A stretch of DNA of 64,000 bases, from the NCBI GenBank assembly GCA_022661535.1, contig JAKULF010000006.1:1917001-1981000 (forward strand), read 5' to 3'. Origin of the DNA: Eutypa lata (Eukaryota; Ascomycota; Sordariomycetes; Xylariales; Diatrypaceae). Position 1 is the first letter of the stretch. The number at the start of each line of letters is the position of its first letter. Made by a program: the position numbers and the translations under genes. Shown here piece after piece: positions 44,099 through 56,100 of this stretch. The notes beneath the pieces are model-generated. The model had not been told where the DNA came from, made no database searches, and saw only the letters and a program-made list of their open reading frames with translations.

Positions 44099-45223
44099 CT
44101 ATTCGTCCGAGGCTTTGACAATGGTAGTACTAGTACTAGTAGTCCCCCTCGCCATAGTCTCCGACTTGGGATCGAATTTGGTCTTATAACCATCAAGCAC
44201 CAGGTGGTCCTCCTCGCCGCCCGGCGCGAGCGTCGGCTCCTGCACCCCCGTCACGACCCTCTTCTCCCTGATGGTGACGTCCACCGAGCGCTTCGCCGCC
44301 TCCTTCTCGTCGGTGTCGCCCCGCTCGAGCGCGAGATCCCTCGCGTCCCGCGCCGCCTTCTGTCTCCTATCTGTCTCTTCCCTCTCCCTCTCCTTCCTCT
44401 CCCTGAGTCTGAGACCTTCCCGTTCAAGTTCCTTCGTTATAACCGCCGTGGCCGCCGCCGTTGTATCCGACTTATCCTTGTGTTCCACATCCTGCTGCTG
44501 CCGCTTTCCCTTCTCCTTCTCCTTCTCCTCCACCTCCACCTCCTCCAACAGCTCAATCCGTATACTCTCGATGCCCGCCCGCTCCCACGCCGCCGTCTCG
44601 CTCAGCTGCACCTTGACGTACATGGCGGCGCGGGCGCACCACGCGCGCCCGCGCGAGCACCACCGCTCGACCTCCGCCCGCGGCGCGATCGCGAAGTCCG
44701 CCCGCCCCCAGTTCAGGATCTTGTACTCGCCCCCTCCGCCTCCCCCTCCCACGCCGGAAGCAGGTCCGAAACGCTTCCGCGGCCGCGGACACAGGCAGTA
44801 CCCACAGGACCCCAGCGCGTTCCGCTCTTCGATCAGGGCGTCGTAGTCGGAGGGCTGGAAGAGCCGGATGTGCGTTTTGAAGAGTTCTGCTGCTGCTGCT
44901 GCTGCGGTATCGGTGTTGGTGTTGGTGGTGGAAGGAGATATGGATGAGTCGGTGGGTAGGGTGGTCGGTAGCTTCGCTAGCAGGATGATCGAGTCCGTGA
45001 TGCTGTCTTCGAGCGCCCGTCGGTCGTGGATGATCCTGGCGTGCTGGATGGCGACTTCACGGGGGTCGGGCTTCTTCTGGGCGCCGCCGCTGCTCGGGGA
45101 CGGCGATGCTGCGACTGCGACTGTACTACTACCATCACTAGCACCAGCACCAGCACCGGGGTGGGCTGCTGTGGGCTTCTTGAGAATTCCTTTCAGAGGA
45201 GCCTTTTGCGTCTGTGACGCCAT
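44099..45223 (-). CDS. rtr1: Rtr1/RPAP2-family RNA polymerase II CTD phosphatase homologue
   Basis: A single exon of 374 aa. Rtr1/RPAP2 removes phosphate from Ser5 of the Pol II C-terminal domain and assists Pol II nuclear import (established family). The zinc-binding core is present: DYDALIEERNALGSCGYCLCPRPRKRF gives the first cysteines (GSCGYC), a GGGGGGG linker and YKILNWGRADFAIAPRAEVERWCS follow, and CSRGRAWCARAAMYVKVQLSE carries the later pair. The usual final His is not in an obvious place. The N-terminus (KAPLKGILKKP) is basic, and residues 1-60 are Ala/Ser-rich. The last 140 residues are coiled and highly charged (KEKEKGK, ERKEREREETDRRQ). It is divergent from the Bbc1 gene across 1.17 kb. 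Whether the enzyme is active cannot be judged from sequence. Confidence 0.9.
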   Translation of the reverse strand: MASQTQKAPLKGILKKPTAAHPGAGAGASDGSSTVAVAASPSPSSGGAQKKPDPREVAIQHARIIHDRRALEDSITDSIILLAKLPTTLPTDSSISPSTTNTNTDTAAAAAAELFKTHIRLFQPSDYDALIEERNALGSCGYCLCPRPRKRFGPASGVGGGGGGGEYKILNWGRADFAIAPRAEVERWCSRGRAWCARAAMYVKVQLSETAAWERAGIESIRIELLEEVEVEEKEKEKGKRQQQDVEHKDKSDTTAAATAVITKELEREGLRLRERKEREREETDRRQKAARDARDLALERGDTDEKEAAKRSVDVTIREKRVVTGVQEPTLAPGGEEDHLVLDGYKTKFDPKSETMARGTTSTSTTIVKASDE

Positions 45224-46396
45224 GTTGCTTGAATATAATTGTCTCTAACTAGCAGTATTTTAAATCCGCTTTCTAGTTATATGTCTGCTAGATTAATAAC
45301 TTCCTGTAGGTGGTAGGTAATGGAAGGTTGAGATGAATTAAGAAGCCGATTACTTAAGCTAGGGAAGACACAGCTAACCAGCTACGGAAGAGATGACGCG
45401 CCACAACCCGAATCGGTGGTTACCTAAGTAAAAGCTTGAAGTCATATAAAAGCCACACTTAACTTACGTAGGTGGGCAAGCTCCTCATTGGCCGCATTCG
45501 CATTGACGGACCCCCGGCTGCAGTTGAATTCCACACATCCTCCATCACCCCCCCTCCAATCTCATTGAAATCAAGTGATCCCATTGACTGAGAATTTCTA
45601 TCTACCTGCTTAAAGAAATACTACCAAGGGTATGCGACAATAATTGTAACTTTAGGCAATTCTCCATCTCGAAACCTAGGGTTCTGTTGCATATACTGTA
45701 TTATTCCGCTTCTTTATATAGTGGTTCACTTATTTTTATATTATTCGCAATCCATCGCAAACAAGCACAGCTTGGAAATATTGGAGTCTCTTCGAAAGGT
45801 ATGTGGGCTTGTACCTCTAGTATCTCCTTATTAGTGTTGCCTAGGCAGAAAAGTGCAATACCGAATTCTCCGGGCCAAAAAACAGCTCAGCTACCTCCTG
45901 CTCCTGCTGCTGCTCAACTCCTCCAAGTGGCTATACACTGTGTATCAACACTGTATTCTCACACAACATTGAAGCGCTGACGTCGACTCGTTCCAGCTTT
46001 GAGCTATTACAGGCTGTTCTCCAATGCTCAGCCTCATCTACTTACTACCACCATTACCCAACACTAGGTAGCATTGGTCGAGCCACCCCTTCCTTGGTTT
46101 GAGAGATTCGCGATAACATACTTCGTACTAAATCCCCCATTGTTCCGGCCTGCCTGACCCTGACCCTGGGGGTTATTTACGCCATTCCCGAGCTTCGAAT
46201 ATCAAAAGCGTTAATAACACACTACTACATCATCAGCTTAGAACAGTCTATCTTAATAACTCAGTTTTGTTGTTTGCATTTCTCATATCTAATAAAAAGA
46301 ATACAACCCCGCCACTGCCCAGTGCAACATACGTCAGCTCTTCGGAATTGAGGCACCGGCGATAGCTTACGACGCCCACGCCCACGCCGAGGCACC
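45224..46396. promoter_or_regulatory. Divergent region between RTR1 and the Bbc1 gene
   Basis: About 1.17 kb that must hold both promoters. It includes AT-rich DNA, CCTAACCTA-like words and a GCTCCTGCTGCTGCT tract at about 45900. The open frames in it look like chance. Confidence 0.5.
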
Positions 46397-49300
46397 ATGA
46401 CAGGGCCCTTCAAGGTCAGGGCTCTCTATGAGTATGCCTCGAATCATGAGGACGACTTGCCCTTCCATCCTGGTCAGATCATAACAATCACCGATGAAGA
46501 GGATGCCGACTGGTATGGGGGTGAGTATGTCGACGACTCTGGTATGAAGCAAGAAGGGATTTTCCCCCGCAATTTTGTCGAGAAGTATGAACCCACCGCG
46601 CCGCCTCGTCCGACGAGAATTCGTAAAAAGGAACCCGAAGCTACTCATGCCTCTGATGAGGCTCCTTCTTCACCAGCTCCTGCTGCGCCTGCTGCACCTG
46701 CTGTACCCCCCGAGCAGGAACCTGAAGAAAGCTATCAAGAGCCAGCTATCGCTTCACCACCGACACCACCTGCCATCGAACCCCGTTCGCCCCCCGCCCC
46801 GGTGGTCCCTGTTTCTCAACCTCCTGAGCCCGAACCTGTCTCTGCTCCTGCTCCACCCACCCCTGTTGCGGCCCCAGTCGTCGAGACCCGAAGCGTCCCA
46901 AGCGCTCCCAGTGTTCCGAGTGCTCCATCTTCTGCTCAGCCCTCTCCTAAGGAGCCAACGCAAGCCAAGAAACCACCTCCAGTCGCAGGAAAGAGCAATG
47001 CCTTCAAGGATCGCATTGCAGCGTTCAACAAGCCGGCTGCCCCACCTGTTGCACCCTTTAAACCTGGAGGATTGAGCTCTGGTCCGTCTGGATTTGTCAA
47101 GAAGCCTTTTGTTGCCCCACCTCCCAGCAGGAACGCCTACATACCCCCACCTCAACAAGCTCCCGCCGCAAAGGTATATCGGCGTGATGAAGACCCGGAG
47201 ATCAAGGAACGACAAGTGGAGAACCAAGAAAGCGCAGAAAAAGCCGGTCTAGCCCCTGCAGCCCCCATTGAGGGCGAGGGTGAAGATCAGCCAAAGCCTA
47301 CGAGCTTGAAGGAGCGTATTGCTCTACTTCAGAAGCAGCAGGCTGAACAAGCACAGCGCCATGCCGAAGCTGCTGCTGCTAAGAAGAAGCCCAAGCGTCC
47401 TCCACCAAAGCGTACCGAAAGTGAAGCAACCCAAGAGCAGCCGTCTGTGGCGGATGAGGCGGAAGCTCATCCCCCGCCGTTAGAGCGTAAGGACACTGCT
47501 GAGATCGCTAGCAAGAAGTCGCTGGATGTCAGCAGGAGTTCTCTGGATGAGGCCAGTCCACCAAGAATGCCGCCGCCGATACGACGAAGGTCTACTAAGG
47601 GGCCAATTGAAAATGACGGAAACGAAGCAGACATGTCTGGTGCTGGAGATACAACCGAGGGACCAGAGGATCTTACCGAAAAGGAGGATAGTGATGCACA
47701 GTCAAAGCCTACTACTACACATGCTCCAGAACCCGCCATTACGCAGCCAGCCGAGGAAAATACCGAAGAAGGGGAGGAAGAAGAAGATGATGAAGATCCA
47801 GAAGTTAGACGAAGAGAGGAGTTGCGTGCTAGAATGGCCAAAATGAGTGGTGGCATGGGATTCCACGGCATGTTTGGTCCACCTGGCATGGCGAAGAACG
47901 CTCCTATGCCTCCCAAGAAGAAGCCACCGACCCCTGAGCGTCGGTCGAGTGAGATGGCTGAACCCTCATCGCCTAGAGCTGCTCCACCGATCCCGACCAT
48001 GATGGCCCTACCTGGTCTGGGCAGGCAGAAGCCAACGGAAGAAGAGGAGCCGGAGACTGAACAAGGCGAGGCAACTGAAGAAAACACCACGCCAGTTGTT
48101 ACTGCCGCTAGCCCTAGAAGTGAAGTATCGGAGCATGTACCAGAACGTAAGTTTCAAAACATAACAGTTAACTTTTTTTGTGAAGTCCTAATTGCTAATG
48201 CTGTAGCAGCTTTATCACCAACGTCTGGTGGAGCACCCCCTATTCCAGGAAGCCGTCCTGCGCCGCCCCCAGTCCCTTCACAATGTAAGATCACTTCAGA
48301 AGATTGTTGATCTAATTTACTGATGTTTGATTAGCTCGGCCACCGCCACCTCCCCCCCCTGCTGCTACTGCTGTGATCTCTCCAGGATCTGAGACCGATG
48401 ATGAAATGTCGGAGAACCCACAGATGACTCCTTTGGCTGAAGCTGTTGCCGCAACTCGAGCACCACCACCGCCGCCACCTGTCCCTGTCTCGTCACCTCC
48501 TCTACCATCTTCACCCCGACCTAGTGTAGATCGGGGAGCTACACGTTATTCTATCGATGAACCCTCGTTGTCATCACCACCCATGTCTCCACAATTTAGC
48601 AAGAGAAATAGTCGGCCCCCACCACCGCCTCCCGTACCAAGTAATGCGCCACCGCCTACTCAGGGTCGACCACCACCTCCACCTCCACCGGGTGCTTTAA
48701 GCCGTCCCTCTACGTCGGATGAGAGAGTGGTAGAACCGATGAAACCTGGAACCCTTGATAATGGGGAAGAAGCTGAAAACACCGAGTATGAAGGGGACTA
48801 CGACACTGATATTGCATCTTCTACGCATCATAAAGATGCTCTCAAGGCTCATGCGCGGGAGTCAAGCTTGGAAGACAACACTCCCCTTTCTGAGGCCCCA
48901 CCGTCCTTCCCTCCGCCACTCCCTTCGGCGGCAGCTCCGAGCGCAGGTCCACCGCCGCTTCCAAGCCAGCCTCCACCCAGCTCTAGGGTATCTGTAGACA
49001 AGCCTCGTGCGCCACCTCCACCACCAAAGTCGCCGCCTCGTGGATTCACAAATGAAGACTATGACCCTTACAATTATAACTCTGCACAAGCCGTCCCAAG
49101 TCCTCAGCCTTTTAGTGTGGGAAGATTTGAGGAGTTTCAACCTACTTCAGAGGCTACGCCATCCTATCAAGCACCGCAACCTCCCCGCGGACCGCCGTCA
49201 GCTCCACAGCCACCACGGGAGCCGCCGCGGGCTCCCCCGCGAAAGTCTCTAGACGTACAAAGAGTAATGGCTGGGCGAAGGTCAGGAGACGTGCCTAGGA

Positions 49301-50160
49301 CATCGATATCTGTAGAAACCGGGTTCATGGCTAACGAGATTGATCTGGCTACGCATACAAACTGGTGGCTTACGCCGAATGGTCTTCCTCCAGTGTTTCA
49401 AGGGCGAAAAGACATCTATACTGAATCAACAGAATCTACCATGTCTACGCCAGAGGGCCGAACCGTTGTCACGAAGGAGGTATCTATCCTTTTCCCGGAC
49501 TATTCGCAAACAGCCATCACCATACTCTTCGACCCTCAGGACCCGTCCAGCACCGAAATTGATCAGCGACACGAGCCACCTCCCCGCACCCTCCGCCAGG
49601 ATCAGCTCGAACAAGCATACGAGACGTACGGGCGGAAGATCGCAACGGCCATCGCCACGAGGAAGGACTCGGTCGGCGACGGGACGCCGCACGGCCTCGT
49701 CCACGAGCTCCTGAAGCCGTTCCAGGATGCGCTGCGGCCAGTGGGCACGCGCGCCTACGGCGCCTTGGTCTACGCCAACCTGGCCAACGCGTCGACGCAG
49801 ATGAACGACGAGATCCGGCCCGGGGACGTGGTGTCGTTCCGCAACGCCAAGTTCTCGGGCAAGCACGGCCCCATGCACGCCAAGTACTCGACCGAGGTGG
49901 GGCGGCCCGACCACGTCGCCGTCGTGGCCGAGTGGGACGGCACCAAGAAGAAGGTCCGCGCCTGGGAGCAGGGGCGCGAGAGCAAGAAGTGCAAGCAGGA
50001 GAGCTTCAAGCTCGACGATCTGCGCTCCGGCGAGGTCAAGGTCTGGCGCGTCATGCCGAGGGCTTGGGTCGGTTGGAGTAATACGCCTCCTATTGGTAGT
50101 GGTGGTGGTGGTGCTGCTGCCTCTGCTTCTGCCTCTGCCCCGCTCGCTGCTCTGGATTAG
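46397..50160 (+). CDS. BBC1: Bbc1/Mti1-like SH3-domain protein of actin patches
   Basis: Three exons, 46397-48146, 48207-48284 and 48335-50160, give 1217 aa. The 60-nt first intron has no stop and keeps frame. An SH3 domain is at residues 1-66 (FKVRALYEYASNHEDDLPF, DADWYGGEY, GIFPRNFVEKYEP). Two long Pro-rich parts follow (PPPPPP, PPPVPSN), with KDRIAAFNKP/KERIALLQKQ motifs of the family. From residue about 940 (NEIDLATHTNWW) a folded C-terminal domain includes VSILFPDYSQTAITILFDP, GDVVSFRNAKF and DHVAVVAEWDG, which matches the Bbc1/Aim3 cysteine-protease-like domain; H-x-G-P near AKFSGKHGPMHAKY is notable. In yeast, Bbc1 restrains Las17/WASP-driven actin assembly at endocytic sites (established). 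The C-terminal DNA is markedly GC-rich against its neighbours. Confidence 0.92.
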
Positions 50161-50385
50161 AGACCCGTTTCTTATGGGGATTGGGATAGGAACCGGGACC
50201 GGGAGGAGCGGTCGTCGTATGAGTATGTCCTTGTCAGGGTTAGCACGGATGGTCTGGAAGAAGGACGACGACGACGACGATGTCGACGTCCCGCAACTGC
50301 GACTGGTGGTATTTATATCTCGCACGGTGGGGGTGGTGATGGTAGTGGTAGTGGTGGTTGGGTGTAAGTAAGTAAGTGAGGATAA

Positions 50386-50470
50386 ATGATGGATGGATGA
50401 ATGGATGGATGGATTAGTGGGTGAATGAATCAATGGATGGTGGGTGGTGTTGGGTGGATGAGTAGATGGA
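50386..50470. repeat. (GATG)n-type microsatellite
   Basis: Mixed GATG/GGAT/AATG units, imperfect, in the 3' region of the Bbc1 gene. Confidence 0.85.
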
Positions 50471-50546
50471 TTATCGTGGAAAGAGTCGTGGGAAAGAGAA
50501 TTGAATTAAGTGTGTGTGCGAGAAAGTGAAGATAATGTCATCATCA

Positions 50547-50605
50547 ACAAACCAACCAACCAACCAATCAATCAATCAATCAATCAAGCAATCAATCAAT
50601 CAATA
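50547..50605. repeat. (CAAC)n(CAAT)n microsatellite
   Basis: CAAC units followed by about eleven CAAT units with one CAAG interruption. Confidence 0.9.
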
Positions 50606-50740
50606 CCCGCTCGTTCAAAAGAAGAAAAAAATAAGATTCCTACGTTGTATTTGGATATGCGTATGTCTGTGTGTTTGTGTGATGCTAGGGTGTATTTGTT
50701 TTAGACTCGGAGTTGGGTTTGTTCTATGAAAAGGAGAGAT

Positions 50741-50766
50741 GAGAGGAGAGGAGAGGAGAGAAGAGG
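50741..50766. repeat. (GAGAG)n microsatellite
   Basis: Pentamer GGAGA units, slightly imperfect. Purine-only on this strand. Confidence 0.8.
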
Positions 50767-52818
50767 CCAAACGAAGCAAGTAGTTTGAGAAGCAAAGTAA
50801 GGGAGGATTGGGGCCGATGTTCATGATATGATATGACGGACGGGTTGTGTATCTACTTCCAGGATTGAGTATGATGAGAAGAGTCGTGGAATAGATGAAT
50901 AGATGAATTAATGGATAGGCTGCTACTTCGTTCACGTACCTACCTACCTAAGTATTTAGTGATTGACTTACCCATATACTACTTATCACTACCATTACAG
51001 TATCAAATTATATACGATACTACCTGTTACTACAGTATGGCTTCTGAGGGTGATCGTATTTATGAGTAATTTTAACCTAGTGAAGAGGAGGGAAAGGGGG
51101 GAAAGGGGTTTCTGTGTTTATAACGTAACGTTTATCCACTTCTCCTTTTTTGAGATACGGCATTATAATCTTTGGTGGCTTTATAAAATAGGGGTTTCAT
51201 AGAACTCTCAAGTGGCTATCGCTAGCAACTAACCTTTGTTTGTTCAATGAGCCGTTAATCTTCAAGTGAAGGTAGGGGGATAGGTATTTGATTTACTATA
51301 TACACACGCAAGTTAATATATAGATAGGTAGGTAGGACTAGACCTCTATTCGTTTCGTATGCAAATATACACATATCTATCTCACACATTCGAGCGGCTT
51401 CGTGTAGAAGTAAATCTGATACCCGGCCCGGTTTATTTTCCCCCTTGGTGTTGTATGGAAGATAGAGGAGAGTATCTACTACACTTAGAATGGGTACGTT
51501 CTTAGTCATATTATCAAAAAAAGGGAGGGCAAGGTCATGGTTTGCGAATTGATTATGCTGTAAAAAGTAGCCGGACAACTTAATTTGTTGACATGCGATC
51601 TGGATCATCGTCTATGTCGCTCGTCGAATTGGAGAAGAAGAGGAAAAAAGGGGGGGAAAGAAAAGGCCTGTGTAACATAACTGATTGTTCATTCACCTGA
51701 AGAGTTCCCATTTATACTGTTCCTTAGAATAGTTAGAAGTGACATCTCTCGAGGTATATTCTGCTCTAAGCTAGACACTGGCAAAGAACAACCAGCCAAG
51801 AGTCTGAGAGGAGAATCACTGCAACAATAAACCATGGAAATGTAGATTGATATCCATCTATACATGATCAGTAAGAACCAAGCCAGCTAGCTACATAAGT
51901 TCCTTTGATGATGAAGCAAGCGTTGATATGGCTGGGTGGCGGAAAGAACCCTCGAAAGCCAAAGCCTACCTATGATCAAATCCACCCCAATGGAAAGGTC
52001 CCAAATGAGTGTCTTTAATAGGTAAACAATACGCAAACGTAGCTTTTGCGTTATCAAGATCCCCGAGAATGACTGCTGCTTGGCGCCTATAGATTGGTCT
52101 CAGAATATGCCGCCGACGGCAGATGAAGCGGACGGAGTTAATTGCTGGCTGTAAGGTGACACATATGATAGATTGGATTATTGGCTTTGGTATGCTTTGA
52201 TTTCTATTATCCCTGAAAGCGATTTACCCTAAGGTATTCACTATTGCTTAGCCAGATTTCCTGGAAGTCAAACTAGACAGACATGATGAACTGCGAGTAA
52301 CCAGCCCGAACTCCTTTTTCCATGGATCTCTTCACCTCACGTGCCTATTACGTATCTACGTTTACTAATCGCGTTATGATGTATATGTGCATATCTACAT
52401 TGCACGACAGTTCGGACACTGCAGCCTTAATGGATGATGATCCAGGGGGGCCCTGAGACAATCCCGCCCTATGGGAGGTGTAGATCTATCTATCCAGGAG
52501 CGGCTCTAAATACAATACTTCCTAAAGTAGCATATCTGAGATTTGCCGCGCATACTAGCGATAGGAAGGAAGCTGTATCCGAGAGGTAGGAGAGAGGTCT
52601 ACGAAGTTACATCGGGACGGCATTGGATAAAGGTAGTTACCTAAACATACCTAGGTGGCGAAGGAAAAATGAGGTGACGGCAGCAACGGACACGGACACT
52701 ACGAACCGCTGCGATGCACCCACCAGGATTTTCTTCTAGAAAAGAAAGAAATCGGTCGCAAGAACTTACCCCGGATTGTCGTCACTAAAAGTTGACGGGG
52801 CTAGGAGAGGAAAAAGAC

Positions 52819-52847
52819 ATAGGATAGGATAGGATAGGATAGGTAGG
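52819..52847. repeat. (ATAGG)5 pentanucleotide microsatellite
   Basis: About five ATAGG units followed by TAGG. Perfect repeat in non-coding DNA. Confidence 0.9.
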
Positions 52848-53073
52848 ACAAGGGAAGAGAGATAGATCCCTGCAGGGGATCGTGACGATGGAGGCGTATG
52901 TAAGAGCAACCCAAACATATATTTTTTCTTTCTTTTTTCTTTTCGCCGGCCCATCCCATCAATCACGGTTGCGATCGGGGCGCGGGTATGGCGATGCGAA
53001 GCCAATGGCGTCAAGTCTGACTGCATAATTTTTCAAGATGGTAACTACTCGCGCCAATGATGGGAGTTCTTGG

Positions 53074-53134
53074 GTAAGCAAGCAAGCAAAGCAAAGCAAA
53101 GCAAACAGGCACGCAAAGCCAAGCCAAGCAAGCA
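53074..53134. repeat. (AAGC)n/(AAAGC)n tract
   Basis: AAGC units turn into AAAGC units, then CCAAG units. Simple sequence; it makes chance Lys/Ser/Gln-rich frames. Confidence 0.85.
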
Positions 53135-56100
53135 ATTCACTGCCTACTCCAAGTGCACGATCTCACTCGCTCGAAGGAAACCACTCGTCCGTACGTACTA
53201 CCGTGACTCTTTTATAGGAGCCGCAAGAAAGCGACGAGGCACGACGGGTGGCGGCGAGTAGTAAGTAGGCTGGTAGGGTCATTTGTTCGGGGGGAGAAGA
53301 AGGAAAAGACTGAAAGGTTGAAATTTGATCTTGTTAACCCTGGAAGGCGAAAAAGAAAAGAAGTCCATCCGAAGTGAACGAATAAGGATGCGAAGCAACC
53401 CACCATGCGCGCCCCCGCGAGTAAGGAAGGAAACGAAGAAAGAAAGAAAAAAAAAAAATGGCCCGGCCTAGATTGGTTCGGAAGTTGTCGCGAAGTCATG
53501 TGGTGGTGGGCTTTACAAATCGGATGGGGAATGGATGAATAGGTAGGTAATGTAACTAGGAGCGAACGATGAGCGATTTTAGGTATGGAAGCGTAGGAGC
53601 AACGGCGACGACGAGACGAGATGGAAGAAGTGCTGTTTGTAGCCAATGCTGAGGAAGTGGCGGGAGGGCTTCATTGCTGCCGTGGGGGACGATCCAATGA
53701 GAAAAGGTCTTGCTGCAAGTTTGGGTTGCGTCTCATGACCACCTCATGTACGACGGTTGCCTTTTGGCATAGTTGCTCGCGATTCTCCCCACGCCACGCC
53801 ACGCCCCGAAGGATTTTTTTATCCGAGAATATGAAGATTCACTAACTACACTAAGCATCGGATATGTGAATTGGACCTAAGAGAACGAGGTGAATAAAGC
53901 CTTCATACGGCAGCGGCAGCATAGAGCCGCGAGAGCCATCGTGGGTGAGGCTGCAGGTGCCCAATTTCAAAGTGTGAGACATCCCATCTCCAATTCAGGG
54001 GTAGTATCGAAGGTAGGGCACAAGTCATGCTGAAGGCCCTGAATTGTCCCAGACGAGAAACAAACAAGTCTGCATGTCCCCAAGAAATACGCCTTGCCGA
54101 AAGCACATAAGGATCCGGCCCGACGAAGAGCCTAATCCAATAAGCATTTGGCCCTACTTTATGCGAGTTTATTCGCCCTGGAAGCTTTCACAGGATATAC
54201 GGTACGATTGACCAGCCAGCCATACACCTCTATATGGACAGCTACTATCTAGAAAGGGCGCAGGACTCGAGACTCTGCTAAACGCACTCTAAATCTACCA
54301 TCCATACGCGTGCAAGGTTGTTTTTAATTGAGATGTTGATGGCCTAGGCTTGTTGGATGGGATATCTCCTCCCTTACCGCCCCCTTTTTTAGGTCGTTCA
54401 CCTTCTAGTATATATTCTACGGTAAAGAGAAATATACGTAGTCAGGTAGCGAAGGCATCTCGAGCCGTTGCTTGGATAGTATCTACGGTTACTCCCGTTA
54501 ACACAGCATTAGAGTCGCATAGGGTCGTTAGTAGCAGCACTATGGCCGTTGAAGGTTCCCCAATGCTGTGGAAAAATGACGAGCACTTGCTATCATTGTA
54601 CGACAGCTCGGAGAATATATTTAAGTATATGTACGAGAGTTCCACACTTTTAGGTGCTTTAGCGACTCGTCAACGCGTTTGTCCACTCTAAGAGTGGCTC
54701 AAATTGCGTCAGAAGGGACACAAAAATGGCCAACCGAGAGGAGCCAGCAACCTGGGTTACCGACTTCGGCAACCTGCATTGTGGGGTGCGTGGCAGGACA
54801 AACCGTTCCGTACGCGACCGTATAGTTATCCGTAGATCAAAACTGATCCACGCATTTCTGCCATCAAATAGAGAGCACTGGACGCGCGGAACATCGTCTG
54901 TACCAGCTTACACTTTATCAATAGTGTAGAGAAGGCATATACTCCTTGAGGAACTGAAACTGGTGATCCGGTCGAGTGACGAACAACCACCTTCCCGGAG
55001 TAAAGGATGAAACTTCCTAGGCGTAGTAGTTCCCATTACACGCATTAGATAGCTGGAGATGACGATTGTGAGTTGTCTGAAGCCGCAGAATAACAATGTG
55101 GACGTGGCACTGAACAACATCAGGCACGTTCAGTCCAAGCGTGCCCCGTCTTGGGTCATGAAGTTCGGGAAGGATCAGACGGCGGGTCTAGAATACTAAG
55201 CTAAGTCGGCCAACGCAGACATAGGAACCGAAAAACCGTCTTGGAGGTTCCGCTTCTGTGGTGGAAAGCCTAATGCGCTTATAGGAGAATGCATAGTGAC
55301 CTAACACGTAAATTTTCGTGTCGATTCCAACCGCAGCACGGGGCTCAACTTCTTTGGAGGGAAAGAATCCGAGAGCGGAAGATTTCAAGGGCCATATATT
55401 GAACCGAGCGCCGGCGCGCTGTCCTGTATGCGGCAAGGAAGGTAGCCTTAGGGGTTCCAGAAGGTGTAAGACGTCGTCGCAAGCACGTGGCTGACGGTTG
55501 AATCTCTATGTAAAATGCAATGCATGTGCCTACTTAGCTCTAGCATGTAGCAACATGGGATTTGGCATTAGAGATCGGACCTAAACATGCCAGCCAATGA
55601 GCACTTGACACACCATTGCTCCGAATTGGACTACCTGCAGAAAATTAAATAGAAAAAGGGATGAACAACAAATCTACACGCTAGCTAAAATTCCCGTTGA
55701 TAAGTCAAGAGTCACATACCTAGACAGCTAGAGCATCTGGAGAGCATCTGAACAACAATTCCGTTGTTATGTGCCTCGTAAAAGCCAAGCGTCCAAGAGA
55801 AGGGAAGAGTGGGCAAAGATCGACGGTTTTCCCCAAGTCGGTGCTATCGCGACGAATCGCTGTATTGTTTTCGACAAACTGATCGAGGATTTCTATAAGC
55901 CGCTAACTAAAAGAGACCTATTAGACAGCACAATTGATATACCATCCCCGTTGTTATGCCGCAGGATACGCATTCGAAGTTCATTGGGTTATAACATCGT
56001 GGAGTGGAACTCGGGGCACAACTTTAAGGTAAGCGGTTCTCGTACAAACAATTCGAAGCCTAGAGTAGGGGCCTAAGCATATACCCAGCACATTATATAT

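Noticed and set aside
44271..44846. 191-codon plus-strand frame, Ser-rich
   Set aside because: Exact antisense shadow of the Rtr1 coding exon.
49426..50433. 335-codon minus-strand frame
   Set aside because: Antisense shadow of the GC-rich C-terminal part of the Bbc1 gene.
53212..53646. 144-codon minus-strand frame with Ser/Phe runs
   Set aside because: Composition follows AAAG/GAAA simple sequence; no motif and no exon context.
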